Below are positions 35,991 through 47,260 of a stretch of 64,000 bases of DNA, piece after piece; position 1 is the first letter of the stretch, and each line of letters begins with the position of its first letter. Below the pieces are notes generated by a model. It was not told where the DNA came from. It saw only the letters and a program-made list of their open reading frames with translations, and ran no database searches. Origin of the DNA: Zeugodacus cucurbitae (taxonomy: Eukaryota > Arthropoda > Insecta > Diptera > Tephritidae); NCBI RefSeq assembly GCF_028554725.1, contig NC_071667.1, forward strand, positions 54,801,501 through 54,865,500, given 5' to 3'. A program made the translations under genes and the position numbers.

Positions 35991-36074
35991 AATATATAAC
36001 GTCAAACCTAATTGAAGTTGGCTGCAAAAAAAAATTAGTGAACGATCCATATTTAATTTTGAATAAACGGTTTA

Positions 36075-36867
36075 TATTTGTATACTCTTGCATCAAAAGC
36101 TGCTAAAAGAGTAGAGACGAGTCAAAATCCGAATGCCCGCCCGTCCGTCCGTGAGTAAAAATTGAGATATCTTGACGAAACCTGGTTCACATGTTCCTGG
36201 GACCTGGGACCGTGAGAGGGTTACTTTCTAAAATGGACAAAATCGGACCACTACCACGCCCATAAAATGGCAAAAACCGAACAAACCGAAAATTTGGTAT
36301 GAAGGATCGCACTATGAAGGGGCATATTTGGATGTAATTTTTTGGGAAAGTGATTGTGGAAATTTGACTATAACTTTTCAATGCCCCGGATATCGAATAT
36401 AAAGAACTCAGTGTCTTAGGGTAATTTTTCACCGAAAATATCGGTAAATATCTCAGATATCTTAATTTAATTCAGAGGAAATCTTTTTCTTCTACTAATG
36501 TGTCTCTGTACCAAAAATGGTTAAAATCTGGTCATAACTTCCGCTAGCTCCCATATACCGAACTATAGGGTTTTCAAAAATACGATGGACTTAATAGCTT
36601 ATAAATCGGTTAATATGTGAAATATCTTAGCCAAATTAAGTGAGCATATAATCTTAGATGTAATGTATGTTGGTGGTGAAAATGAGTGAAATCGGTTCAC
36701 GAATTACCACAGCCCTCATAAACCTTGTATGATGATTTTCGATGTTCTGTTGGACTTTATGTTAAATATATGGGTCAAATTGTGTGTTATCTTAATAAAA
36801 ATATAGCAATAAATTGCGAGAGTATAAAATGTTCGGTTGCACCCGAACTTAGTCTTTCCTTACTTGT
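36075..36867 (+). mobile_element. Helentron-associated-like element, copy at 36 kb
   Basis: It begins with a decayed TATACTCTTGCA and carries the family's CCGTCCGTCC block, CGGACCACTACCACGCCC, GGATCGCACTATGAAGGGGC and GGGTCAAATTGTGTGTTAT. It ends TTGCGAGAGTATAAAA, a hairpin GTTCGG/CCGAAC and CTTACTTGTTTT. It is shorter than the 53 and 58 kb copies through loss of a middle segment. There is no coding capacity. Confidence 0.7.
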
Positions 36868-39467
36868 TTTCATTCAAATATAATTTGCAAGTTTCGAAGG
36901 AGAAATGTATATCGCATTATCCCAAAACTGTATACTTGATTGAACTGCTTTGCTGTGTTAGAACCGGAATGTTTTCAGAATTTTTTGCGAACTTTAAGCC
37001 ATCTGAAGAGTTTCATTTGTAGCCTTCGGCTTCATGAAAATCAGTATGCAATTTTTATTAAAATTATTACAATGATATTATTCTAAAAAAATTCGGAATA
37101 TTTCTTTAATATTTCAACGAATTTTTTAAGCTACAATGGTAGAAGTTCTTTGACTTAATCAAAGCTAAGGGCAGATCAAATGTTATACTCCTATTGTTCG
37201 CTGCATGAATTGAGATGTTTTCATTGGTATTTTTAAGCATTTCTAAAAAAAAAAAATTCCGCAACTTATTTGGAACATCGTACAAAAGGGCAAGAAAGCA
37301 TTTTCCAATTTTCAATAGATAACTACTGTCAATATACTGAGCTAGTACATTACTCAATATTCGCACTTACTCGATTACACAGACTCTTCTACGAATGTCA
37401 ACTATAATCTGACACTAAATCCACTTCAGAAATTCCTTAACGTAACGACAAATCAAAAGGGAATCTCAAACAATCCAATAGCATGTCCATGAAAGCACGC
37501 ACACAACTAAACGCACATATTCGTATATACCTAAGTATGTGTGTGTGTGTGTGAATGTTTCCCGCTGCTTAGAATCAGAATTCAAAAATTTCGCTTCCTC
37601 ACCCAATTGTAGTACACGCTGCACGGAGGGTTGATTTCTCAATAGGTTGGTAGGTAATGCTGCCGTTTGAGCTTTGTCGTTGGACACGTGTGTGCGGCGT
37701 TGCGTCACTGGTGCCAGCTTCCGTCCGAAGCGCGTGTGCGCGGTCAAAAGTACAGTCAACGAGTGTGACTGTAAGTGAAAAGTGTAACTGTACAGCAGTG
37801 TGAAAGTGAAAGCCAACACACATTTGTGTAGTGATTGGTGAGTGGATGTGTGTGTGGCAAGTTTGTACCATTGACATCATTACACCACCTCAATGCCTCA
37901 TATTCGTATGACATAATTCACTTCCGCCAACACATGCTGCTGGGTGTCATCCTTCGACCCACCGCCTTGCAACACTTCAACACGAACTCAAATGCTCACA
38001 TGCTTCTCTGCTACGTTGGGAAGCAAAAAGTTGTTGGACATCCCTTTTCTCACATTCCTGCCGCATTTATGCCACTTCCTGTTGTTGTTGGGCGAATATC
38101 AGACTTTTGTTGATAATAATTCAAAAATTAAAGTGACCATACGACAATTTCAATTACGTTTGCGTTATGAGCGGAATTTCGTAGTAATGAGCAAAAAGTG
38201 AACCCCCACCCCGCTACCGACGCAGCATGCCTTGCGTGTTTTTTGTTTTCAAATAACTGTTGTTTTGATGAGCTTTTGTGTGTTGTGCGAAGGACACAAC
38301 CGCACGCAGGCACGCATTCTCTCACAATAAATCAATTTTATTATAGGTGGAATGGTGGAATGGTGAAATGGCCTGTGGGCAGATGCAACTTCAAAGGTTC
38401 AACAGTGTGGCACATGCATATGTACATACATACATACATACGTATGTCCACATGTGTAGCATTTTTATGTGTGTTCTTTGTGGTCGCTTCCATATCTATT
38501 AAGCTACTTTCCGCTAGTTTGTCAGCGCGTCAAGAAAATGTGGCAAATATGACAGCGCTAAAAATAATTTTCAGCAAAAAAAAAATGGAAAAACAACACT
38601 CAGCACGAACAAGTGTCGTCAAAATTTGTAAAATACTTAAATTCAATCAATTTGCTGTCCTTTCTGTCCAACGATGTGTTACATATGAGGTTTTACAGAT
38701 TTAGGGTGATATTTACTTATTTCTTTTCGTCACTCGCCTGGCTGTGTATTGGCTTCCCCTACTTGTCAATCCTCTGATTTCACAATTTTTCTTCTTTTTT
38801 TAGCAAAGAAAAAAAAACGTTTCTATAATCGCATTATTTGCTAACCCCAATTGAAAATTGACAAATTTTCCAATATTTACTGCATGTGTCAAAATTTTCG
38901 GATTCATTTTACACAAATAAGACAAACGCAACGGCACAGTCGCTTTGAATCTGAAGGTACATATGTAAGTATTGATGTATTATACATATGTAGTACGCAG
39001 TGCGCACATGGTGAATTGTATGTTTCATTTGGAATGACATAACCATTTTCATATAATTGGGTTTAAAATTACAAAACAATTTTTTAGGCCTTTAACAAGC
39101 TAATCTAAGTGAAATGTGGTCATTTATTTTTGGTTTATATGAGTTTTTTTCAAGTACGGTTTTGAAATATACATATGTATATCTCAGTAAGCAGATCTAT
39201 TTTTAACGACGCATAACGACTTCAAAAATTAACTAGCTATCGTTAGCCTATCTCCACTTATTTTCTTAACTTCCACACTCCTTCCTTCTACATTTGAAGT
39301 TGATTTTTGGAATATGATTTTAATAGTCGATTTTTGTCATCAACTTTATTTCAATTCAGCTTAAAAAATCTCAAAAATATTGAAAAAATGTAATAAATTT
39401 ACAAATAATTTGAAGCCTTTCGAGCAAATTAGCTTCTATTAACTTTCTGAGTAACTACAAATAGCTG
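36868..39467. other. non-coding DNA with a possible 5' untranslated exon
   Basis: 37620-37860 differs in base composition and looks like a fly 5' untranslated exon: AAGTGAAAAGTG-type words and a donor GTGAGT after 37837. The 168-codon frame at 38198-38704 lacks an ATG start and is probably chance. No transposon is seen. Confidence 0.35.
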
Positions 39468-40118
39468 GAGCATTCTGAACGGAATTTTTCACCATTTATT
39501 CCTAGGAAGATCAAGTGAAAACTTATACTCAGTCCCATAAAATAAACTTATATTGTTAAGTTACGAGTATAACCACCAAATCTTTGTAATTGTCGAGACC
39601 CACTGGCACAATTGTATGCTCTTAAATTTAACTTACCGTTGTAAAGAAAGTGACAATTTCCTTTCAAAATTTGAGGTCCTATAGTGTCATCAAGAATGAT
39701 ACCATGGTTATAACTATATTTTCGATACCATTTCTGTAGTCCAGTTAGTATTTTGTTTCAAAACCAGGTCTTAGTTCGGCGATTTATATCCAGCGACCAT
39801 TATTTTGAGATCTCAAACGGAAAAAATGGCACTGAGCTTCTGTTCTAGAAAATACGGTGGAGCCAAAAGCTATGCGAAGCAATTTTTCATCATTTTCGTT
39901 GATTTGTGACTTGCAGGATCGGGCAGAACGAAACTCATTATGTAGTTGAACAAAATTTTGAATTTTTTGAAGTCTTAAATAGTTTTTGTTTTCAAAACTA
40001 GCGTAAACTCTATCTCTCTAACTCTCTATTTGTCTCTCTCTCTTTCTCTCTCCTCTCTTTCTTTCTCAAACCGATCACCTGTGTTTTATGGGTTAGTTCT
40101 ATACATATTAAATTTTTT
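39468..40118 (+). repeat. diverged direct repeat, copy A (untyped)
   Basis: It shares with 41351-41944, in the same order and orientation, GAGCATTCTGAACGG, GAGACCCACTGGCACAATT, TTTTCGATACCATTT, TTAGTATTTTGTTTCAAAA, TAGTTTTTGTTTTCAAAAC and a final GTGTTTTATGGGTTA. Overall identity is only moderate. It encodes nothing recognisable and is not related to the known families here. It may be a transposon or a local duplication. Confidence 0.65.
40012..40069. repeat. (TCTC)n-like simple repeat
   Basis: A pyrimidine-only run of CTCTCT and TTTCTC units. It is present in copy A of the direct repeat and absent from copy B, so it expanded after the copies separated or was lost from copy B. Confidence 0.85.
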
Positions 40119-40147
40119 TCTCATAGTAATGCCTTTTCTAAATTAGA

Positions 40148-40794
40148 ATTGATATTTAGCGAATTAAGATATCTTGATGAAACTTGGCACATTTGTTTCT
40201 TGGCACCATAGGAAGGTTGCTTTCGAAGATGGGTTAAACCAATGCCACGCCCACAAAATGGCTAAAACCGTGTCATAACTAAGCCATAAATAAAGCTATG
40301 GAAATAAAATTTGGTATAAAGGATCGCACTATGAAGGGGCATATTTGAATGTAATTTTTTTGGAGAAGTGGCCGTGGCCCCGCTCCCTACTAAGTTTTTT
40401 GCACATATCTCGTAAACTACTTGAGCTATATCAATCAAACTTCTAAATCATAGCCACGCCCGATCTTAATAGTTTACTTTACAATATAAAGTAAGCACTA
40501 GTGAAGATAGCGGTGCATAACTTTGCACAAATACTATGTTTATAGTATGGCAGCCCCATTCTAAAAATCGCCGAAATCGGACCATAGGTTTTTAAGGCCC
40601 CATATATCGAACACGAGGACCTCGGTGCTTCTAACCTAATATTATGGTTTCCAACTTTCAATGGACTTTATACAATATATATGACGAATATGTGGGTCAA
40701 ATTGTGTATTATATAATATAAATAAAATTAAATAAATAAACTGCTAAGTATAAAATGTTCAGTAACAACCGAGCTTAGCCCTTCCTTACTTGTT
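40148..40794 (+). mobile_element. Helentron-associated-like element, 5'-truncated, copy at 40 kb
   Basis: It starts within the family sequence at GATATCTTGATGAAACTTGG, has lost the 5' hairpin, and runs through GGATCGCACTATGAAGGGGC and GGTCAAATTGTGTATTAT. It ends with a decayed AGTATAAAATGTTCAGTAAC region, CTTCCTTACTTGTT. It lies between the two copies of the direct repeat. Confidence 0.7.
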
Positions 40795-41350
40795 TAATTT
40801 AATTTGGTTTATTACTTTATTTAGAATGACCCGATTCAAATATACACTGTTATATTCAACAACTAGTTGAGATTTTGAAGATAATTTCAAAATGTCACTC
40901 TTATAGAAACCCTTGTTGCTATTGGCAAAAAACTGGCAGAGTCTATTTTTAAAAGTTTCCGTTGAGACAAATTTTCATAATCAACAGCATTTGCCATAGA
41001 CAGGGACATGTAATCAGTTGGTGCTGGTTTGGACTACGAGGTGCATGTAAAAGAACCTCCCAAAAAAGCTTTCTTTCTGTTCTTAAATGAAAAAAGCTAT
41101 ATTGCTGACGTAGCAGCATGTTTGGAGAAAAAACGAATAAAAATAAACAAATAAGTTATTTTATTTTGAATATTAATTGAATCAATAAACACCTTCATAT
41201 TTACATATGAACTGATTTTTTACTTATTTTGTGATGTTATTTGTTTTTATTATTCTTTTGCTACTATACTAGTTTACTAAATAAATTGGTTCATGAATGA
41301 ATCGGCATCTGCTTCGGACAAAAATTGGGTATCGGTCGGACACTCAGCAA
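40795..41350. other. non-coding DNA
   Basis: Nothing supported is seen between the Helentron-associated-like element and direct repeat copy B. Confidence 0.4.
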
Positions 41351-41944
41351 GAGCATTCTGAACGGTACGTAACAACATTTATTCTAAGAAAGATCAAATC
41401 AAAAATTCTACTTCGTTCTCTAAAATAAACCTCTTTTTTTGGGAATAAGAGCATAATCCCCAAATTTTTGTAATTTACAAGACCCACTATCACAATTATA
41501 TGGCCAAATTCCATTTTTTGGTATCCATAGTCTAATCAAGGATAATACCCTAATTATAACCATATTCCAAATTTTCGATACCATTTTGGTACTCCGATTA
41601 GTATTTTATTTCAAAATAGGTCTCAGTTCTGGAGATTTGTATTTGAGATTCCGCGCCGTTAATTCTGCTTTCTCCAGACTGTATAAGGAAGCGAAGTGTA
41701 TGGGTCTGGTAGTGAACGTGGGCAATACGAAATATCTCCTGTCATCAACCAAAAAGTCAGCGCTGTTTTAAACTCAGCTATAACCGCGGAAGCGGTTCCT
41801 ACGCCAATCAAGAAGAAGAAGAATGATCATATGGTTAAACAAAAGCATACTTAGATGTTTTATTTAGTTTTTGTTTTCAAAACATCCGTGATCAGTGGAT
41901 CAGTGTTATATAGGTTACATCCATGCATATTCAATTATTTCTGA
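41351..41944 (+). repeat. diverged direct repeat, copy B, carrying an RTE relic
   Basis: This is the partner of 39468-40118. In copy B about 110 bases found in copy A are missing, and the RTE-like segment at 41656-41825 sits at that point. The matching sequence resumes at CATATGGTTAAACAAAAG. Confidence 0.65.
41656..41825 (+). mobile_element. internally deleted RTE-type retrotransposon relic
   Basis: The frame gives AVNSAFSRLYKEAKCMGLVV, then NVGNTKYLLSS. This is the reverse transcriptase segment that follows the catalytic YxDD motif (GLxxNxxKTKYL). It then jumps straight to the RTE 3' tail: CTCAGCTATAACCGCGGAAG and GAA triplets (41808-41822), nearly the same as the tail at 405-464. The rest of the protein is deleted. 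Confidence 0.65.
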
Positions 41945-42229
41945 TGGAAATGATAAGAAGATTGAGGAGGAGCCTTTTATAAAGTAGATATTTAGCGATT
42001 GTTTCGGTATTAAAATATAAAGCAATACAAAACACAGGTTCTCAGTATCCATATAATATACTTAGCTTCCATATAAAATTAAAATATTTGAATACTTTTG
42101 GCTTTAATCGAAACCGGCCTATGAAAAAAAGGTCCCAACACTTAGCTGTCAAAAGCGTTAAGCATTAATATTGTCGGCCAATATGGCTATCAACAAAATG
42201 AAAATTCTGTAGACTCCCTAGCTCCTTAA

Positions 42230-42420
42230 ATCTAAGAGATTGCTGTACAAGGTGGTATTTTTGCGAATGCTTCTAATGTTTTATATGGAGATGGATCTGC
42301 AGGAAATACAGGTACAGTATCATCTGTGCATTGGTGCTCTCTGTCGTATTTGATTCCTTAAAGCTTCACCGCAGTTGGTTGTAACAATACTCATGCCTTA
42401 GTACATTAGTATAATAACTT
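42230..42420 (+). mobile_element. small non-LTR retrotransposon fragment
   Basis: The plus strand reads LQEIQVQYHLCIGALCRI, a stop, then LKASPQLVVTILMPLYI. This corresponds to the block SLQRAACICISGALRTTPSQ of the element at 62.1 kb (end of reverse transcriptase, before RNase H). It is short and decayed. Confidence 0.4.
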
Positions 42421-45144
42421 ATGTATCTGTTGGATAAATTTTATTTATGAGATTGTAGTTACAAAGTCATAAATTCACACACCTTCAACATAAATCAAAT
42501 GTCAAGAGGAAAACGAAGAAAAGGATTCACAATTTCACACCATGAAATGCTTTGTATAAAGAAACAATGAGGCAATTGGTAACACTTTCGTTTTGACAAA
42601 CGAGACACGCGACCTGTGAAAAATTACCCCTTTTCTGAAAAAAAGGCATTTTCAATTAAAATCGGAAAACCATAGAAAATTATTTGTCATGAAATTGTTT
42701 TCTAGCCGTTTTAACATACAAATTGGTCATACTTCGAATAGCTCAGCTGTTCGCTGAAGTTTAAGGGAGATCACGAAAAAGAGAAAGAGAGAGAGAGAGA
42801 GGTAACTAAAGTAAAGTTGCAATATATGCGAAAGGGATATTTTAAGATATGCTAAAATTGGTTAATCAAACCATAAATAATTTCTCAGTTAAAGGTTGTC
42901 AATTATTTAGCCTTAGCTCATTTCCAAAACTTGAAAGTATATATTTATATATATTTTCCATCACACAGATTAAACTTCAAAAGGTATTTTTTTGACACTT
43001 TAATTGCGGATGCCTTTGGCGTATACTAATTAAAAATTCACGCGTCCAGAAAATTACTTTGAAAATTTGTCGCCTTTTTCGGCCCTCAAGCGAATTTCAC
43101 ACATCGAAGTCTGCTCACATACAAACTTACATATCGAAATGATATTCAAATGTAAAGTGTAATTGAAATGGTCAACTGCGTTCATCTTACCGTTTTTTCT
43201 GGTATTTAATTACCGTTATCTCATTTGAGCTGTGAAAGGGTTGAAATACCGAAAAGAGCTAAACGAAAGCGTCGATATTTATGGTTAGGGGGTCTGAAAG
43301 GATGGCCTTTCGACATTAAACAATAAACATTTTTGAAATACTTTAAATGAAAAAAAGTTTGATGGAAATTAAGATATGAAAATGCCAGTCACGTTGCCCA
43401 AAATATACATTAGTGACACTGAAATCAGCAATTATTTGACTGGGTTGCTGGTGAACCATATGCATAATTACTAAGCACAAATATATATTTATAAAATGTA
43501 GAAAATCTCGAAACCAAATAACGGCTATGTGACCACGAATTTAACCGTTAAATTAATCCCAGAAATGAGCAACAACACATGTGCAACAATTAATCAAAAA
43601 GCATACAGATTGACCCAAAAGTGGACAGCCAGATAGAAAGTAGAGGGAGTATGAAATACTCTCACTTAGACTGGACTTTACCAATACTTAATCAAAAGAC
43701 TTCAAATAAGTTCTAACGAAGCTAATAACAAATTAAGCAATATAAAACAGAAGTAGTAAACTTAACAAACTATGAAAGCTAAATCAACTGCAAGAACTGC
43801 CATTAGAACCGAAAACAACAGAACAATCATAAATCTTCAAGTGGCATGTAACATTCTTATAATTACGACAACTCATTTAGTTAAGTGAATGAAACGATTT
43901 CAGGAGCATTGCAAGTGAGAAGACTGCTTAAGACACAATAAAGTTCCAAAGGCACTGGGAGACAGTGGCGAAGATGAAGCTCGCCGTTGGCGTCTTTTAA
44001 TGTTGTCAATAAATAAGCGTACCGCCAGCGTAGTATAGTGCGGCAAGTGGCAATAAAACTGAAAACTTCACACAAGTCGCCAGCGGCTAATGTCTTTGCG
44101 GACAGACTTTTCACAATTGCTCAGCCTTATTACGCTTGCTCCTACATAAACCATAGAGCGTCTTCTACCTTCAGGCAGAAAAACAAAGTGAACAGTGTAA
44201 GCGCCTTGTGTTATATGCTCGCAAACAATATTTATACAATAATCGGACAGCTACGAAAGGGTACAGTATTTACAACTGGCGTGCGCCTTTGTCCGTTTCA
44301 CCCCTTCTCCGGGTGCGGGTGCGTGTGCACGTGAGTGTCACCCAATGCAAATATGGGCAAGTAAACACAATATAATGCCCACCCTCCCCCACTTTCTTCC
44401 ACACAAAGCGCGTCAACTTCTCTGCATTTGCGTTGATCCTTTCTTCTTTAGCGCTCCGCCTTTGTGTGCGTGTCGTAAATCGTTGATGAGTAGCCAACCT
44501 ACAAACAGACTTTGGGGCTATAAATCAAAGATACGGCCTATAAATGTGGAAAGACACGGAGGCGACTGGTGATTTTGTTTTGCGAATGGATTTCACCATG
44601 TTTGTCGCTAGTATTTGTAAATGTGTGTAAACAACATGTTAACATTGGACCAAATATGTCATAGCTTGGACCAATAGAAATGTGTGTAACCAAAGTGATT
44701 TTTTGTTTTCTGAAAAAAGTATTGGTAAATGGTATTGTCATGTAAAATATGTATATATATGTACAATGACATATGTATATTTAGTAAGGGTTAAGTGGAA
44801 AAGTCGAATATTATAAATAAATCTTCTTAAGCTGGGTATCTAGAACATACATGTACTATTAAAATATCTGTAATAAGCCGAATGGATATATTTTTAATTT
44901 CCTTCATAAAATTGATTGTTTACTGTATCTTCCGATTCTTAGTGCCTTTAAACCCACAAATATCTTTCAAGAATTTATTATTCTGAATTATTAGCGTAAT
45001 CCCGTTATCTAAAGATTTTAAAAAGCGGTAAATGTTTGTGCTATCTTCATGACGTTTTTGGAAACATTTCCTTGAGTGACGTAAGTCTAGACCTTTACTT
45101 AGCACCCAATTTACCCAATATGGTGATTTTTATGCTAATACCCC
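42421..45144. other. non-coding DNA
   Basis: A (GA)n run lies at 42784-42802. The patch at 43880-44560 is less AT-rich, with overlapping frames on both strands but no domain. No gene is supported. Confidence 0.4.
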
Positions 45145-45548
45145 TGACAGACGGCGGCTTTAACTCGCAATAACTGCTTTAATCGGGGTTAATTCGAGAG
45201 TTATCTCAGTTAACTCCGTTTACTAACTCCCATTTAATCCTCAAAATTTTAGAGAGTTAGTGGGAGTTCGTGGCATTTTCGTTGGCAACATTGTTAAACA
45301 TGGCCGCTTTTTATCTATTGTGAATGAAAATATGCAATACTGACAGATGTTTTTCAATTAAATGTAAACAAAAACATACGCATGCTAATTTTTTCTAAGA
45401 TGGAAGTTCTAATAATAACGTATTTATGTCTATTTTTTTAATAATTAGTGATTTCGTACTATTTATGCGGCTAACAACCGCAATAATTTCCTTCTATCCA
45501 ATCCAAGCTCTTATGGGAGTTTATAACTCGCTTTGCTGCCGTCTGTCA
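45145..45548. mobile_element. MITE with TGACAGACGGC terminal inverted repeats
   Basis: The left end is TGACAGACGGCGGCTTTAAC and the inverted right end is TGACAGACGGCAGCAAAGCG. Both continue with GAGTTA-type words. The element is about 404 bases and non-coding. CCC flanks it on both sides and could be a 3-base target duplication. The superfamily is not assigned. Confidence 0.6.
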
Positions 45549-45897
45549 CCCACAAAACTCTGCCGCCTGTCTAGCGTATAACGGTTCCGTTATACATCGA
45601 TCAATCTGAAATGGTATCAAAGTTTAATGAAATTGGTCCAGATTTTGCTTTAGCTCTATATATATAGTATATCCACCCTTCTGTTTGCTTTCAGCCGAAT
45701 ATATTATATCTGTATATGCGAACAACTTTAATGTCTTTAACTGAACACATTATTGTACAGATATATATAATGTGGCTGAGGGCTTAAGATTAATAAAATA
45801 ATTCCATAAGCTCCGCTAATATCATATGCTCAATAAAAAGACTTCTGTCCTTCTGATTGATTGTAATCGATTCACAATTTTGCCAATAACAAATATT
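45549..45897. other. non-coding DNA
   Basis: AT-rich spacer. No supported feature. Confidence 0.4.
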
Positions 45898-46480
45898 TCA
45901 TTTATCTAAGCTAATGGAATAAATCGTATTTGGCCTTACAATGAAGGAAAATAGGGTTTTATTTTTGAGCATAATATTCATCAAGAGTAAGTCGTGTGTA
46001 CCAGTACCGAGATTAGTACGAAGGTGTAAAACTATAAGACTTTCTAGACCTTGACTTTTTACAGTGAAACGTTTTCTAGCAAGCCACGTTTTGAGACTGA
46101 AAAGGAGAAAATGTTCGCCGCAGTCCAAATCTGGCGAATATGGTGGGTCCTTCAATTAATCGGTCGTATCACAAGCTGAATTAGCCGGAACGTTGGCTTG
46201 GTGAAATAACAACACTACATCCATCACATGCAAACGTTTTTCATTTGTAAAAAATCTTGACCAATATAATCTGCGCACAATTTTGAGATACAAATGATGT
46301 TAGGTAACTGCTAACACAATTTCTCGAGTTTTCGCAATTTCATTACTGGAGAATCATTGATAGTATTCTAGTTATTGTTACTTACCAAAGATACTGATTT
46401 TATGCTTTTGTCGAGATCTCACGGAAGACTGAATATTATTCAGTTCATGTGATTTGAAGATAATCTCAGCCAAAAGTCAT
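45898..46480 (-). mobile_element. mariner-like transposase fragment
   Basis: The frame 46155-45898 encodes PPYSPDLDCGEHFLLFSLKT, the last catalytic block of a mariner-type transposase (usual form PPYSPDLAPCDFFLF). Here the third catalytic aspartate is replaced by Glu, followed by WLARKRFT. Further upstream (46150-46250) a HQANVPANSA-like stretch fits the preceding block, with frame breaks. It is dead. Confidence 0.6.
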
Positions 46481-46499
46481 CGTATTTTGATGGAAGTTA

Positions 46500-47260
46500 A
46501 AAGTATTAGTAAATTTTAAAATTTGGCATGGAAAACGAAGAATATCCTGGGCGCCCAAAAATGTTTGAAGATGAGGAAGCATTACTAAATGAAGATTTTT
46601 GTTAAACACAAGAAGAGCTCGCAGTCATTCAAGCAGCGATTTCAAAACGTTTTAAAACAGTCACATATATTCAAAAGCAAAACAATTGGGTGCCATATGC
46701 ATTGAAGCCAAGATATGTACGTGGAACGACACAAAAAGAATTCGTTTTGCCTCGGATTGTGACGTGACCAAACGCGAAGGTGATGTTCTTTATTTGGTGC
46801 GATCAGAAGGTGAATTATGCGCTTCCCGGACCGGGTGAAACCATTAATGGCCAACGCAACCTATAACAACTCATCAAATCGAATTGAACGATTGCCGAAA
46901 ACGCCCGGAAATTGCGATAAGACACGAAGCAATATTCTTCCATTATGATAATGCTCGTATTCATGTTGGAAGACCGCTTAAAAACTATTTGGAAGACAGC
47001 GACTCGAAAGTTTTTCCTTACCCGCCTCATAGTCCAGATCTTGCCACTTCTCACTACAATTTAATACGGTCGATGCTCACTAGAATACTAGCTCACATCA
47101 GAACTGGGTATCAAAATGTGGCTTGATTCATACTTGGCCGCAGTTCTTTTGAAATGGAATCCATAAATTGCCAGAAAGATATGAAAATGTTATAGCTTCA
47201 GATGGATTTGAAAAAAAAATCGTACGAATAGTGTATATCGAAATGATGGCGAGACGAATA
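46500..47260 (+). mobile_element. mariner transposon relic
   Basis: Plus-strand pieces in order: a YPGRPKMFEDEEALL stretch; NNWVPYALKPRYVRGT (normally WVPHELxxR); VMFFIWCDQK; LPGPGETINGQRNL; HYDNARIHVGRPLKNYLEDS; PYPPHSPDLATSHYNLIRSM. The order and spacing are mariner (D,D34D), but the third aspartate position is His (ATSHYNL) and several stops occur. The terminal repeats are not certain. Confidence 0.75.

Noticed and set aside
38198..38704. 168-codon plus-strand frame
   Set aside because: It has no ATG start and no domain, includes a CATACATACATA run, and shows no splice support. Probably chance.
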